From NCBI GenBank assembly GCA_003971905.1, contig RSEE01000095.1:1-64000 (forward strand): DNA of 64,000 bases, written 5' to 3'. Of this stretch, positions 11,904 through 24,432 are shown in pieces. The notes below the pieces were generated by a model that saw nothing but the letters and a program-made list of their open reading frames with translations, ran no database searches and was not told the DNA's origin. The stretch comes from Moniliella sp. 'wahieum' (taxonomy: Eukaryota; Basidiomycota; Moniliellomycetes; Moniliellales; Moniliellaceae). The number at the start of each line of letters is the position of its first letter. The first letter of the stretch is position 1. The translations under genes and the position numbers were made by a program.

Positions 11904-12716
11904 TTGTTGCATCTTGATTAATGATTGTTGATCGTTGGATCTTGATGAGCTTGGTACTTGATGCGTACAGGTGATGCAGATGCTTGGCCATCGTGCTGGC
12001 GTGGGGGGTGTGGCGTGGTGACCTTGGACCGCACCACCACGTCAAGGTGTCTATGCTGTGCACACTTTTGTTTTTTTACCGCAACACAAGAGACCATGGC
12101 GCAGAAGGCGAATCGGGCCGAGCGGGGTGAGATCTGAGAGGTGGGATCTGAGGGTGGGGGCACACCAACCCTGCGAATCCCCAACACGAAAAATGTCCAA
12201 GCCAAGGACGAAAGGGGTGCGCCTCCGTGTGTGTGGTTGTGTGTGGGAGTTCAGGCTGCTCAGACTGCGTGGAGGGCTCGGTTGGATGTGTGCCTTGTTG
12301 CGGATTGGGATTGGCCTGGGTGGCAAACGGGGCGGATGAAGATGAGGATGAGGATGAGGATGAGGATGAATGGACTGTGAATTTGCTGCATCTCTCCTCT
12401 ACAGCTTGTGTCTGTTTGTTTGGTGTGTCCAAGGGCGTGGATCGTAGGCGTGGTGGCCATCCCACCTGGTCGAGGGGACCAAGGACAGGGGTACTAGGGG
12501 TGGGCTTTAGTGGCTTACCGTAGTCGCTTTCCCCGCTTTCTTGCCCCGCAGGCTGCGGTTGATCCAGGCTAAGCCGGCGGAAGCGGACATATCCACGTAA
12601 GCAGCCCGCCAGTGCCCGAGGGCAGATGATGCACACGCAGGCCAGACAAGTGGCTTCACTCTGCGGTGGCTTCTTCTCTCGCCGCCTCCATCGCCTCCAC
12701 CGCCTGCCTGCTGCCC
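11904..12716. other. Spacer with (GATGAG)n
   Basis: No gene recognised. It contains a (GATGAG)n run at 12336-12370 and GT-rich sequence. It lies between two genes on the + strand. Confidence 0.4.
12336..12370. repeat. (GATGAG)n repeat
   Basis: Six near-perfect hexamer units in a spacer. Confidence 0.85.
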
Positions 12717-15700
12717 ATGACGGCCACCAGCGACACCGCCAGCAGCGTCCCGCCTCGCGCCGCCCCACCCCGGCCCCGCCCGCCGAGCTCGACGGCGACA
12801 CCTTCTTTTCCCCGCTGCCCTGCCCACGCTCCACCACGACCCCCAGCAGGCCACCAGCCTGCCGCCACGCGCCGCCCTCATTACTGCCCCGCCGCCCGCG
12901 CCCTCGTCACCCGTACTTCCTCCCAGACGCCCCAGAAGCAGCAGTAGCAGCAGTAGCAGCAGCAGAAGCCGGAGCAGCAGCTCCACCCCGCCGCCAGAGC
13001 TGGTCGTTGACGCCTACCCCGCCCCCGATGGCCAGTCGTACCCCCAGGCCGCTCCCTATGCCGACTCGGACATTGTCGTCATCTCGGCGGGTCTGGGTAC
13101 AACCAGCTGGTCAATGCGACCCCGAGTGCCACCTACATCATGCCCATCAGCGACAATGGTGGCTCCTCCTCGGAGATCATCCGTGTTTCTCGGCGGGCCC
13201 TCGGTCGGCGACATTCGCTCCCGCCTCGTTCGTCTCATCCCCCTCCCTCGGAAGACCCCAATCATCCCACCCCCGCACCCCAGCAAACCGGCCCATCAGC
13301 ATTGCACCTGCTCTCACTGCGGCACCGTCAACCTCGTCCCTGCTCCGCGCGCGATCGTACCCCAGTCCAATGCGGCGCTCTATCGTCTCCTCTCGTACCG
13401 TCTCCCCTTACCGGTCGTACCTCGGCCGTCAAGGCCGAGTGGCGCTCCATCCTCGAGGGCACTCATAAGCTCTGGCGCGGCATCGAGCATGAGCGTCGCG
13501 AAGCCGTCCGCGGCTTCCTCGTCCTCTTTGACACGGAAATCCTTCGCCGCTCCAATCGCAAGTTCAACTTTCGCGGCGGTAGCATTGGCAATTTCTTCAT
13601 TGCGTTCGTACCTCTCCCCCCCTAGATACGGACTTTCCACGGTTTTCCTCTGCTGTGACGCGTGGGAAGGATGTGAAGGACGCTCTGTGCTGACTTGCTG
13701 TTTCGTTGACTTGTTCCGTCGCCCCCCTCCCCTCTGCTCAGCGCTGCCCAAGTTCTTCCGGTCTATCCAGTCGGCCATCTTTCTGTTCACGCCATTACGC
13801 TCATCAATGGCGCTGGTGTGGCGACAGGCCTCACGTTTGGACCGTTTGCCAATGGAGGCAACATTGCTGCCGCGGGGGCCGGAACGGGCTCGCGTGTGAT
13901 CCCAGCCATCAACACCAATCATACCGCTACCATCGCGCGGACTTGCGGGATGGGGAAACGATCGTAGGCCAATGCGAAATCTCCCACCCCGCTCACCCGT
14001 CGCCTCCCCCAGTTCCCATCGCGTCCCAGCCTCACACGCCCGGCTTGATTGCCACGGCGGCCGCGCAGCATGCAGCTCGCTACGGTGGTTACCCTTCTTC
14101 CTCGCTCCATGCCCGCACTCTCTTGACTGGCGGGTTGCCCTCGTCCCCAATGGGGGTGGTACCAGGCACGCCAGGCTCGATTCATTCCTTTCATCCTCAC
14201 CCTCATTCTCATTCTCTTCCCCACCCTCCTCCCCATTCCCACTCTCATCCGCATCCGCATTCGCATTCGCATTCTCACCCTCCCACCCCCACTCCTTGGC
14301 AGGCAGCATGGTTTTGATCCTTCCCAGCCGGGGAGCGGGATTCATACGCCCCATACGCCCCTCACCCTGCCCCATGCCGTTGGTTCGCTCACGGGCGATG
14401 GCTTGGAAATCCATCCCCATGGCGAACCGGACAGCGCTGATCCCCATGGCGATGGGATGGAAGGCTCAGAGGACTCAGACTCGGACTCGGATTCGGACGG
14501 GGAGCAGAGGCAAGGAGAGGAAGCCAAACAAGTTGATCCCCTCTATGCACCTTATCCCTCCCATGCCTCCCCATCCCGCCTTCGACTGGCACCACAGCCG
14601 CAACCGCAGCGACCACTGCGGCCCCGACGGTGCACCCTCTCGCCAGTCGATCAGCGCACTGGATGAGCCCCCACCTGCTGCCTCCCCCTCGGCGCCCGCG
14701 ACGCCGTCGGTGCGCAAGCGAGACAGGGGCACGCCCGCATCCAATTTGGTCTTTAGCAAAGACGGTGACGACGAGCCCAAATTGTCTGCGCCAATCGATC
14801 GGGTGTACTATGTGAATGCGTACCGGAACGTGATTGCGCCGGCGCCCAACCCGGGGTACCTCGCTGCATTGGGCCAAGCTTCAACGTTGGTGTATTCCTG
14901 TGGATCGCTCTGGACGTCCATTGTGCCGTGCCTTTCGTTGCGCGGGGTCGCTACGGCAATCGCCATCGCCCACGCTCAAACTAAGATCCTCCTGCTCAAC
15001 TCGGCCTGGGACCGCGAAACGGACGGAATGACGGCTCATGACTTTGTCCATGCCCTCGTCGATTCCCTCAACTCGTCCGATATCGATGCGGGATTGCTGG
15101 GACAGGGCGTGATTGGGTCCTTGGGCTCCGGCGTCGTACCTCCCATGTACAGATCCGTGCCCCGCGCCCCGGGCCAAGTACAAACGCAAACGCAAATGCA
15201 AACGCAAGCTCACCCTCAAGCATCCATTTCCGCACACGACGTTTCCTGGCCGCGGCTGAGACTGAGGGAGGCGTGGCACATACGTGGAACGCTTTCAGTG
15301 GCAAAGGGTATGCCCCCGAATTGGTCAATTGGGTTGTGTACCTCGAACATTCCCAGGTGCCCGTCGAAGCATACGATCTGACGTGCCAGACGGGCATTCG
15401 CACCGTTCGCATCCGTGTGCCTCAACCGGCCGATGGACGCCCGCCCAGTTTTCAGAAAAGGTACGTTTGTTTCTTTCCCGTCTTTTGGTCCTTGTTTCCC
15501 ATCGCCTGTCGGCGGGGGTCGTTGTGTGGGTCCCTTGGCCCCCTGCGGTTGTGGCTGGGTTGCGTTGGTCCATGGCGCTGGTGTTCTTTTTTGCGGTTTG
15601 CTAACGTCATGTGTGTCCCTGTACGTCTCGTCTGCAGCAATTTGCAAAGCGCTCGCCATCATTCGGCAAGAAGAAGACAGAGAGCGTCAGCACACACGAT

Positions 15701-15736
15701 CAGCAGACCAGGTCGTGGGATGACGTGATACGTTGA
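12717..15736 (+). CDS. CofD/UPF0052-like protein (YNL011C type), with frameshifts
   Basis: Related to 2-phospho-L-lactate transferase (CofD). Fungal members such as yeast YNL011C have no established role. Conserved blocks occur in order: DIVVISAGLG near 13075, MPISDNGGSSSEIIRV (13140), GGPSVGDIRSRLVRLIP, then IEHERREAVRGFLVLFDTEI and FRGGSIGNFFIA. A 134-base intron (13608-13741) follows, then FRSIQSAIFLF, GETIVGQCEISHP, IDRVYYVNAYRNVIAPAPNP, STLVYSCGSLWTSIVPCLSL, KILLLNSAWDRETDGMTAHD and NWVVYLEHSQVPVEAYDL. A second intron is 15461-15637 (GTACGT...TGCAG). Between ISHP and IDRVYY lies a long His/Ser/Pro-rich insert, about 14010-14760. Several frame changes interrupt the gene. The start at 12717 and the exact stop (15723-15736) are uncertain because the last exon's frame cannot be fixed. 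Confidence 0.82.
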
Positions 15737-16379
15737 AGCGTGAAGCGTGAAGTGTCAAGGCTAGGTTGCAGGGATCTTGAATCCCTTGGATCGGTTAGGA
15801 TCTCGCGTCCCGCGTCCACCGTTCCGGGTCGGGTTGTCTCGTGTGCTTCGTATCAATACGAATCTTATACTTTTGTCATGTGCCTGGTCGGCTCTGTGGG
15901 CAGAGGAGCGGGGTTTTTTTTCTTAGTTTGGTTTTGCATGATGCATGCTGACCTGCCGTTCGACACTGCTGCCTGGTTGGTGGGATCTCGGGAGAACCAT
16001 GCTGCTCTCGTTCGTCTTGGGCACAATGACGGCCGCTTTACGAGCAATGGATGATTGGCTGGATGACATGCCAGCGTTCCGTGGCCACAATATTCACGCT
16101 TTATGGTGTCGATGCTGTGACGACGGCGGCCCGGCTGAGTTCGGCGGGAGAATGGGTGTGGCCCGTGCGTCGGGCGGACCACAGAGGGGTCACGTGCACG
16201 CGATGCCGTCGTGCGCAATCGAGACTGGATAACCGGCAGGGTTGAACGTTCAGTTCAGTTGAACGTTGAACTTCACCTCACTATTCGGTTCAGACCTCCA
16301 CCCGAACCGCCGTTTCCCGTCCAAACAAGCATCCACCCATCCTTCCCGCCCCCCTCCCCCACACCACCACCACTCCCGC
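15737..16379. other. Spacer upstream of the metallophosphatase
   Basis: No gene seen. An inverted arrangement of TTGAACGTT/AACGTTCAA words lies at 16241-16271, and similar words occur at 33772 and 37400. The final 60 bases are C-rich and run into the next start codon. Confidence 0.4.
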
Positions 16380-17510
16380 ATGCCCAGCCGGTCCAATCTG
16401 GAAGAGTCAGCCCCGCTCCTGGGCGGCGAGCATGTCGCTCCCCCCCGTGCCGTCTCCGCCGCGCCGTGTTCACCATTGCCGGCGTCCTGTCTGTCCTGAT
16501 TCTCGGGGCATGTGGATGTCCTTCACCCTGGGTCTCCTCGTGCCCAACGTTGCGCCCCTGTCGCGTGTCGCCTCCCTCGACCCTGCCCACCGCCTCCGTC
16601 CCGGCGACCCGGGCCGTCTGATCATTGCCGGCGACGTCCACGGCATGCTGCACAAGCTCAAGGAACTTCTGGCCCAGATGAAGTACGACCCTACCATTGA
16701 CCGCCTCATCCTCCTTGGCGATTTTACCACCAAGGGCCCCGACGGCATCGAAACCATTGACTTTGCCATCGAGCACGATGCGTACTGTGTCCGCGGCAAC
16801 CACGAGGACCAGATCCTATGGGCGTATGCCAAGTACCACTACCTCGCTCAACCCCAAACCTACCCGCCGTTTGCTTCGCCTACCCCGCAGCTGTTTGGCG
16901 CCCAACCCCAGGTCACCTTGGCCCCACCAGGCCCGTGCATCCGGTCCCAGTGTCTGCCCAGCCTACGCACCGGAGCTGGCGTGGCCGGGCTCCCTCCTGG
17001 GCTGGCCTTAGTGCATTTAACCCCGACCGGGACATGGCGCTGGTCAAGGCGCTCCGACCGCACCATGTTCGCTACATGCAGTCCTGCCCGGCTATCCTGG
17101 AGCTGGGCCAGGTTTCGGCCAAGGGAATTGCGGCCGTGGCGGTGCACGGTGGGTTGATGTGGAACGAACATACTCTCGAAAAGCAAGATCCGGCTGTGGT
17201 CATGCGCATCCGGGGCGTGACGGGCCACCACCATGAAGATCCGTCCGAGGAGCCCTTGGGGGACCCTTGGTTTACCTGGTGGAACGAGGAACAACGTACC
17301 CGCGTCAAGGAGGAGCAAATCGAAGTGTTTTACGGCCACGACGCGTCCAAGGGCTTACAACTGTTCCGGTACAGCAAAGGACTGGATACCCGCTGCCAAC
17401 GCGGCGGCAAGCTCTCGGGTTACACGGTGACCCTTGTGGATGGCCACTACCATGAAAAGCTCCATCAGGTAGATTGCTCCGACGAGGTCGAGGACGACGC
17501 AACTGCGTGA
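16380..17510 (+). CDS. Ppn2-like membrane metallophosphatase, with frameshifts
   Basis: A calcineurin-like metallophosphoesterase resembling yeast Ppn2 (YNL217W), a vacuolar zinc-dependent endopolyphosphatase. The start at 16380 gives MPSRSNLEESAPLLGG, with an acidic dileucine-like signal for vacuolar sorting. One hydrophobic segment follows (FTIAGVLSVLILGA in a second frame, MWMSFTLGLLV in a third), so a type II membrane protein is likely. Metal-binding motifs are GDVHG (about 16630), GDFTTKGPDG (16720), VRGNHED (16790), VHGGLMW (17140) and FYGHDASKGLQL (17330), then YSKGLDTRC and GGKLSGYTVTLVDGHYHEK. There is a poorly conserved loop at 16840-17020 and at least three frame changes. Metallophosphatase is certain; the Ppn2 assignment rests on overall order and the membrane anchor. 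Confidence 0.8.
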
Positions 17511-18215
17511 TCGTTGGTCCCGTCGCGTCTCAGGTGACGGTGAAATGAGATGGGAGTGGGGGGACGGGATGGTGACTCTCACGCAGGCCGCCCTCTTTCC
17601 ATTGATCTCTGCCTACAAGCTGTCTCATGCCCGCTTATGATCGTCATGTCGAATCGGGCACTTACTATTACTTCCCTTTCCCTTTTTCCCTTTCCCACTG
17701 GTGGCCTTGTCCGACCACCATGCTCCCCTATGTTACCTTCACGCTTCATTCCACCTCACTAGTCACTAGTCACGACCTAACTCTAAGCTCTACTCCTGTC
17801 GCGTTGGATTGTTGTCATTGGCATGAGAGATCACCGTCCCACTCTTTCCTCGTCGCACTGGAGGCTGGACGATCCGATAGTAGTTACTTGCGTTTCTGTG
17901 GGGGTGGGGGAGGAGTAAGGGATCCCCTCTCTTGCTTGGTTTAGGTGGGTGGGAGAGGTGACTTGCGTGACTATGCCATTCCACGGGCGTGTGGGATGCC
18001 GATGGGATGGGACGGCGTCGGAGATCGGGCGTGTGACGGGTGATGAGAGTGGCTATTCGCACAGGCGAGGCCCCGCAGCAGGGCTGCCGCCGTGCCGCCG
18101 CAATGCAATCCGCAGCGAAACACTCGCTAGTAGAGCCTGCTTCAACCACCACCACCCGCCCGCCTGCCGTCGCAGCACAGCCCACCCCCTCCGGCCCCGC
18201 ATCGCCTCGGCTGCC
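17511..18215. other. Spacer between phosphatase and hydrolase genes
   Basis: No gene seen. A tandem ACTAGTC word lies at 17757-17771 and pyrimidine-rich runs at 17665-17700. Confidence 0.4.
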
Positions 18216-21200
18216 ATGGCGACCAGCAAGGACACGCCGCCGATTGCGCGCCGCCTGGATGCGCTCGTGGCCCAGTACCACACCCTCTACGGGCCGCCTG
18301 GCTATGTGCCCCCCGGCCAGTCCGGCGTGCCCTCCCCCGCGCCCTCCGCCGCCGGCAAGAGCGCCGCCAAGCCGCCTGCCGCGCCGGCCGCGCCTGGCCT
18401 GCCGCCACTCGCCGCCACCATCTCGGTGGTGCTGCCGCCGCCCGCTTCGGCAGGGGCTCCGCGTCGTCCGCCGCAGCCACTGGCCAGGTGCGGTCCATCC
18501 CTGTAGTCATTATCCCTGCCGCCTCGTATACCGCCGATCCTGCGCCTGCTCCCAAGCCCACTCCCCGCACTTCCCGCCCCCGCTCCTGCCCCCCGTCCCC
18601 GTCCCCGCCGCCGCCGCCTGCCGCTCCTCCATCACCATCACCACCACCACCACCGCCGCCTGCACACGTGCGTGAACAAGCATCTCACAGTGTAGTGCCT
18701 CAAACGGTCATTCTCGTCGATGCGCGTCCTCAGTTGGCTCCGCTGCCTTCGGCGACCAAAGCGAGCTCGGTACACTCGAAAGCTCCTTCTTCCCGTGCTA
18801 GCTCGACCAAGGCCGCATCCATTGTGGCAGCCGACCCAGCCCCTGCTCCAAAAGCCGAGTCGGTCAAGTCAGCCTCTTCCAAAGCTTCGTCCAAGGCTTC
18901 GTCCAAGGCTTCGTCCAAGGCTTCCTCAAAGGCCTCCTCTACCACTTCTTCCAAACCCAGGTCACTCACGTCCGAATCACTCAAGCCTGCGAGCTCAGTG
19001 GCAGTAAGCAGCATGACAGCTGTATTGGAGGAGAAGGAGGAAGAGGAGGAGGAGACAAGCACTGTGACCAAGGTGGCCAAGACGGTCAATTTTGCCCCTC
19101 CGAGTTCAGCCAAAGTAGCAGCTCCCGTTCCTACGCGAGTATCAAGCGTGGTCCCATTCGTCTCGCCATCTTTTGCGATGGAACATGGCAGTCCCGCTTG
19201 GAGGTGGAGCCGATCAATGATCAGGGAACCCCCACGTCTAAAACCGATTCCTACTACACCAACGTCGCTCTGCTCGCCCAATGCCTCAAATCGACCGGCG
19301 AACGGGCGGATGGAAGTGGGTATCGCATCCCCCAAATTCTCTTATCTCCCTGGCGTTGGTGCCACACCTTATAAAACTCAAAAGGCCACACAAGGTGCTA
19401 CCGGACAAGGTACGTTTGCCCCCGTCCATACCTCTCTGACCTGTCTGTCTAACCACTTCAAATCTAGGTGTTGGCCATAATATCCAGACCGCCTGGGCCT
19501 GGCTGTCAGACAATTGGCAGGCCAACGATGAGATCTTCCTTTTTGGGTTTTCCAGAGGCGCGTTTACCGCGCGTGCCTTGGCCGGGCTGATCCATTGGGG
19601 GGGCATTTGACCAAGTCCCAAGCAGCGTTCCTCAAGCCCATTTGGGATGCCTATTCCCAGCGTAGGCCCGACCGGCCCGAAACGGGCGTGCACGCTGCTC
19701 GCACTTTGCACGCTGTTACGGGACTGTGGCCTAACCCTCAAGCGGTTGGGGTGAGCCATGCGGCTTCTCTCATTACCCTGGGCGATGGCGCAGCGATCAA
19801 ACGCAAAGGCCGATCCAAGTCCTCCTTCGATCCACTGCACGTCTCTGTTCCACCTTTGAACCCGTCCGTGCGGCCACCGCCGATCAAAGTGGTGGGTGTA
19901 TGGGACACGGTGGAGCAATGGGATTGCCGGGCCACTTTCAAAACCCGCTGGTCAAAGAACACTTTTCTTTCTTTGACCCTGGCCTTGGGCACAACATTGA
20001 GTATGCGTTTCATGCACTTGCGCTCGACGAGGAGCGCAAAGATTTCTTCCGACGCTGTTTTATCAACCGCGCGATGCCCCGCCAAGCCAAGTGCTTCGCC
20101 AAACTTGGTTCCAAGGCAGCCACGCCGATGTCGGGGGCGGGTACCAAGACCATGGCTTGAGCGACATTACCTTGGCTTGGATGGTCGCCCATCTGCGCGA
20201 TACCAACTTTGGCGAACTACTAGCGGGTGGATGTGCGACGCTTGCGCAAACTTCAAGACGAACGCATCCTGTGGGCACACCAGCCGCCCCACAAGTCGCG
20301 CATGGCCATCGAGTCACGCGCGGTACGGCAAGTGGAGGATAGTCATATGTCCCTGTTGGATGTGGTGGGACCGCAATGGGTCGACATGGTGAGCAACGGG
20401 CACCGGTTCGAGTCGCTACATCATTCGGTCGCGCTCGGGCGGAGACATACCCCGCGCGACAGCCCCCAGTTTGATTCGCTTCGACGCTCCGATCCCGGCA
20501 GGTTGATTGCCTTGTGGCACGAGGCGACCGACCCAGGCAGCTTGCTGCCCACCGAGCAGTACTTGCGCTGGCCTGGGGGTGCGCCGGCGCCCCAAGAGAA
20601 GAAGGGGTGCAAGCTCGTGTCGTCACAGTATGAGCCGACCCACCCTCCTGACCGACGAAGGTCAATGGGTCATGCCCGCATCGTGTCCAGCGGCGCGCGT
20701 ACCCAAACACCGGCCTACCTCCCCGTCACCAGTACCAGCTCACCAGGCGGAGGCGGGCCGTTCCATCGCCGCGGTCAATCGGAAACTGCAGTGGTGACCG
20801 GACCTGGGCCCAGGACCACTCAACCTGTCGACCCCTCACCTCAACCCCAACCCCCAAAGGGTAGTCAGACAGTCCGCAGACGTACGCTCTTCAGCGCTCT
20901 CCGTCACGGTCCTACTGGTGCACCCCCTTTTAGTGCCACCCCCCGCGTCCCTCCTACGCCTCCTTCCACTTGGGAGACGACATCGCGCCGCACCGTGTCG
21001 GATACCACCGCTTCCACGTCCATGCGCGCCACACAGACCAAGCTTACCTCCTCTTCGGCTTCGGAAGTGGAGCACCTGAGAACGCAAGCACGGCAGCGGA
21101 GCAACACACGACCCATCCGCCTCCTCCTATGGTCACAGGCGTACCCCTGCAGTTGACGAAGTCGACCAGATCGAAACCGCTACCAAAACCAAACCTGCTT

Positions 21201-21430
21201 CGATCCTTTCCTCCCGCACGGGGCACTCCACCGCCCACACGATCAAACCCGCTTCGAGCATCAGCACGGTATCCTCGCGCCCGTCTGCGCACAACGAAGA
21301 GCCTGCCGTCGAACCGGCCCCGGGTCCCGTACCCAACCACCCGGCCCCGGCCCCCACCAAAAAGGCGCCGGAACAGTGGACGTTTTCTGTACCGAAACCG
21401 TCGTGGAGTTTACGGCGCAAAGGCGGATAG
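18216..21430 (+). CDS. DUF2235 alpha/beta hydrolase (Tle1-like), with frameshifts
   Basis: A putative lipase-like hydrolase of the DUF2235 family, whose bacterial relatives include Tle1 phospholipase effectors; fungal members are uncharacterised. The start at 18216 gives MATSKDTPPIARRLDAL. A disordered Pro/Ala region and an SSKA repeat (18885-18940) precede the domain. Domain motifs: RLAIFCDGTWQ (19155), YLPGVGA, then a 58-base intron (19410-19467, GTACGT...CTAG), GVGHNIQTAWAWLSDNW, the nucleophile elbow FLFGFSRGAFTARALAGL (19540), VVGVWDTVE, HNIEYAFHALALDEER and FQGSHADVGGGY (20110), which supplies the acidic and His residues. A Ser/Thr-rich tail of about 200 codons ends at 21430. About six frame changes occur, one at a run of seven G (19598-19604). 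No signal peptide is seen. Confidence 0.85.
18885..18940. repeat. Coding repeat, Ser-Ser-Lys-Ala units
   Basis: Five units of about 12 bases encode SSKA in the N-terminal half of the DUF2235 hydrolase. Confidence 0.8.
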
Positions 21431-22260
21431 GATAGGCAGCGGTTGACTAGGTCTTGCCGGCCCCTCCATACTTCCCCCCCCGGCCCGTTATTGTTTCCCC
21501 TGCCTCCCGCCTCCCGCCTCCCGCCTCCCGCCTCCCGCCTCCCGCCTCCCGCCTTCCGGTCTCTGTCTCTACTTCCCGTTCCCATGAGTTTCACTGCCTT
21601 GATTACCACCTCGGGTTCTTCCTCTGGTTCTTCCTCTGGTTCTCACAAGGTTACTGCCTACTCTGCTCCTTGTCCTCGTCCTGATCCTCGTCCTGCTCAT
21701 CGCACCTCGCCTCGTCCTATTCCTTATCCTGCGCCTCGGCTTGCGCCTCGCACTACACTCCTCGACTGTATGGCCTTCCTTTTTTCTTGGGCCTTGTCTG
21801 ATCTTAATACCTAGTTAATCTTTCATCCGGTGTTTTGCTCTCCCTCCTCCTCTCTCACCCTCTTCCTGTTGCTTCGTTCCTCTTGCCTCTTGCCTCTTGA
21901 CTCTTGACTCTTGCCTCCCTTTACTTCTCTCGCTCTCGCTCTCACACTCTCACACACCTTGTTCTTCCTCGCCGTATTCTGTGGATCCGCTGTCCGTTTT
22001 CTTTACCCCCCCTCCTCTCACTTCCTTTCCTAAGCGCCCCTGATCGATGCGCCCCTATCCTAAAGAAGGCCAGACTCGCTGGTCGCGTCGGCGTGGCTGT
22101 TTGCAACGCTCGCCTGCGTGAGAGCACGGTCTGGCCTCGGAGGCACTCTCGATTGAAGCTTGGAGTGAGAAGTTTGAAGTTCGAACCGCATATAAGAATC
22201 GATCTTTGCTTGGTGATTTGTTCCCGTTCAACGACTATGAGTAGTAAACTCAGGATTTAA
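21431..22260. other. Spacer with C/T-rich tandem repeats
   Basis: No gene recognised. It holds CCTCCCG tandem units (21505-21555) and CTCTTGC/CTCTTGA units (21885-21918). It marks the end of the GC-rich gene block. Confidence 0.45.
21505..21555. repeat. (CCTCCCG)n heptamer tandem repeat
   Basis: Seven near-perfect units directly downstream of the DUF2235 gene. Confidence 0.9.
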
Positions 22261-24285
22261 TTGAAGTATATATCGTCCTGATTTTACTGATCACACAGTC
22301 TCAGTAGTACAAAGGTACAATGTAGGAAGTTACCACGTACTGACAACGGTCGATCGTCAGTGGCTTAGTTTTTGTTGGCTTAGTGTTGCACAAGCTAGAC
22401 CAAAACGGTACGGGTTGCGATTGGGATGGGATGACGGGCGGGAGGTGGGGGGACCTGACAGAGAGAAATAGAGAAGAAGCGAGATCGTCTCCCTCGCTCA
22501 TATTCAAAGGTCTTCTGGTGGCAGGATGCGGGATGCGTGCACACCGCAACACACGGCACACAGCCAACACCTGCCCTGCCCTGCGCCGCTCCTCGTCATT
22601 TCGTCCCGAGTACATTCTCCAACTGTAGACCGTCTACTACCAGGAACGCGAGGTTGGAGAATGGAGGTTTAAAGAAGAGGTACTGGAAACTCTAGGAGAA
22701 GGGCATACAAACTAATTGAGTTCAGCACATCGCCGAGGTAGAGGGAGCATCTGGGCGAACCGTACGCTATAAGTGACGTAGGGATATATGGGCATCATGT
22801 TGCATCAACCTCCCGACTACCCGATGCAGTCGTCAGAGGCGGTGAAACGCAGCCACGGCAGAGGGTGCAATGCCGGCTCCAGTGGCTTGAGATGGCTCTC
22901 TTGTGTGCGGAACTCACAGGGGGCGGAAGGCGGGGAATGAACAGACTGTCACGGGCGAAGACGGGCTAACAAAAGCCCGGCGGAGCCTACGCGCGCCTTT
23001 CGCCATCCTACAACCCAGTCCCCACAGGTTGGTGGTCATAGGGTCAGATTCGATCTGATCCGATCTCACCTGAGGCCCGTCTGCTCTACCCAACCATAGA
23101 ACACCCTCCTGTATTATCCAACTCAGTTCGATCTCGGCTGGCAATCTCGTCAGCGCGATTACCAGTTCTACGTATCCGCGCGACAATGATAGTCGTCTCT
23201 TGCCCACAAGTGAATTGCTGGTCATCGTATGACCACCCAATTGTCAGTATCTTCCTTTGCGGTGATGGCCGCCCCGTGCCCGTTTACCTTACCTTTCTAG
23301 GTGGCCCGTGCTGCAACTGTCGGCCCTGCTTTCCCCCTGTCCGCGCTGTTCTTTCTCTATTGCGTTGTTTCCCTGTTAATCCTTGTCTGTTAGCAAAATG
23401 GTTCACAGTTTTCCTCCGGTCCATTGGCGTCTCCCCCTATACTCCTCTCGCCTACTGCTCAACCCAGCTCCCGACTTCAGATCGCCGTTCCTCACAGTCC
23501 ACCCACAGTTCTCGTGTGCCTTACAGGATCCCACCCGCCAAATTCCAGCTCAGTTCAGCCGCGTGTGATCCCGTCTCTAGCCACGCCCAGTCCCAGTCCA
23601 GCTCTAGTCTCCGCTGTCTCCTTCCTTCCCTGAGCCCGAAGACTCAAGACATGCCACTTTGCCACACTTGTAGCCGCCTCTCTGCTATACGCCGAGAAGT
23701 CTCTCTTTTTGTCCCTAAGCCTTCTCGGGTCCACTAATCAGCAGCCCCCCCCGCGTAACTACCGTGAGTGGACCTTAGGACCTCCAATGGATTATTGTAC
23801 CCCAAAACGGCGCCCACCCGTGAGGACAGTCAGACGTGCATCTACACATATGTACAAGGGACGAGGAGGCGTCATATTGTGTGCATCGATTCTCCCCGGC
23901 AGTCGCACCGGGTCTTCGGCGGGCGGCTCTTCAACCAATAGTGCCCACGTCGTTCCCAATCCCAAATCAGGGTCACGGTACAGTCACGTTGAAGGTCACC
24001 ATCGTCTTTACCAGCACACCAGACCGACAGTTTATTGTCCTCCCGTATGGGAGCTATAGGTCAAGCCACCTGTGTGACCCTTCTGGTACTAGTAGCCATT
24101 GCTCTCTCTCCGGGTTCCTGCATCTTTCTTTGTGCTCCTGTGTTGGCTCCCCCCGCTGCCGTTACAGAGATTACAGGTGATGGCTGGTGGCCGAGAGCCC
24201 GCCCGAACATATCCTTTCTCCCCTTGTCTCCCTTGCCTGGATTAGGTCTACCTCAAGACTATGACTGGCTTGGCTGAACGTCAAT
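22261..24285. other. AT-richer gene-poor DNA, repeat-like
   Basis: I see no gene. Base composition changes from the preceding block. Parts of 23340-23450 resemble 57470-57620 (shared CTGTTCT, TGCGTT, ATGGTTC and CATTGGCGTCT words in the same order), suggesting an old dispersed repeat. Confidence 0.35.
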
Positions 24286-24432
24286 GTGCAGCTATAACTG
24301 GGGATGGAGGTGGTAAAATCATCACATAATTCAGCTGCATATAACTCGCACAAGAGTTATACCCCATTCACAAGGGAAGAAGAAAATAAGAACACTGCTG
24401 CTGCAGTGCCACTAGTCGCATGTCATCAGTGC
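24286..24432. repeat. Dispersed repeat, copy 1
   Basis: About 147 bases closely matching 30435-30587. Both start TGTGCAGCTA, share GGTGGTAAA, CCCATTCACAAG, GAAGAAAATAAGAACACTGC and a final GTCGCATGTCA(T/C)CAGTG. The middle is diverged. It may be an end fragment of a decayed transposable element. Confidence 0.75.
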
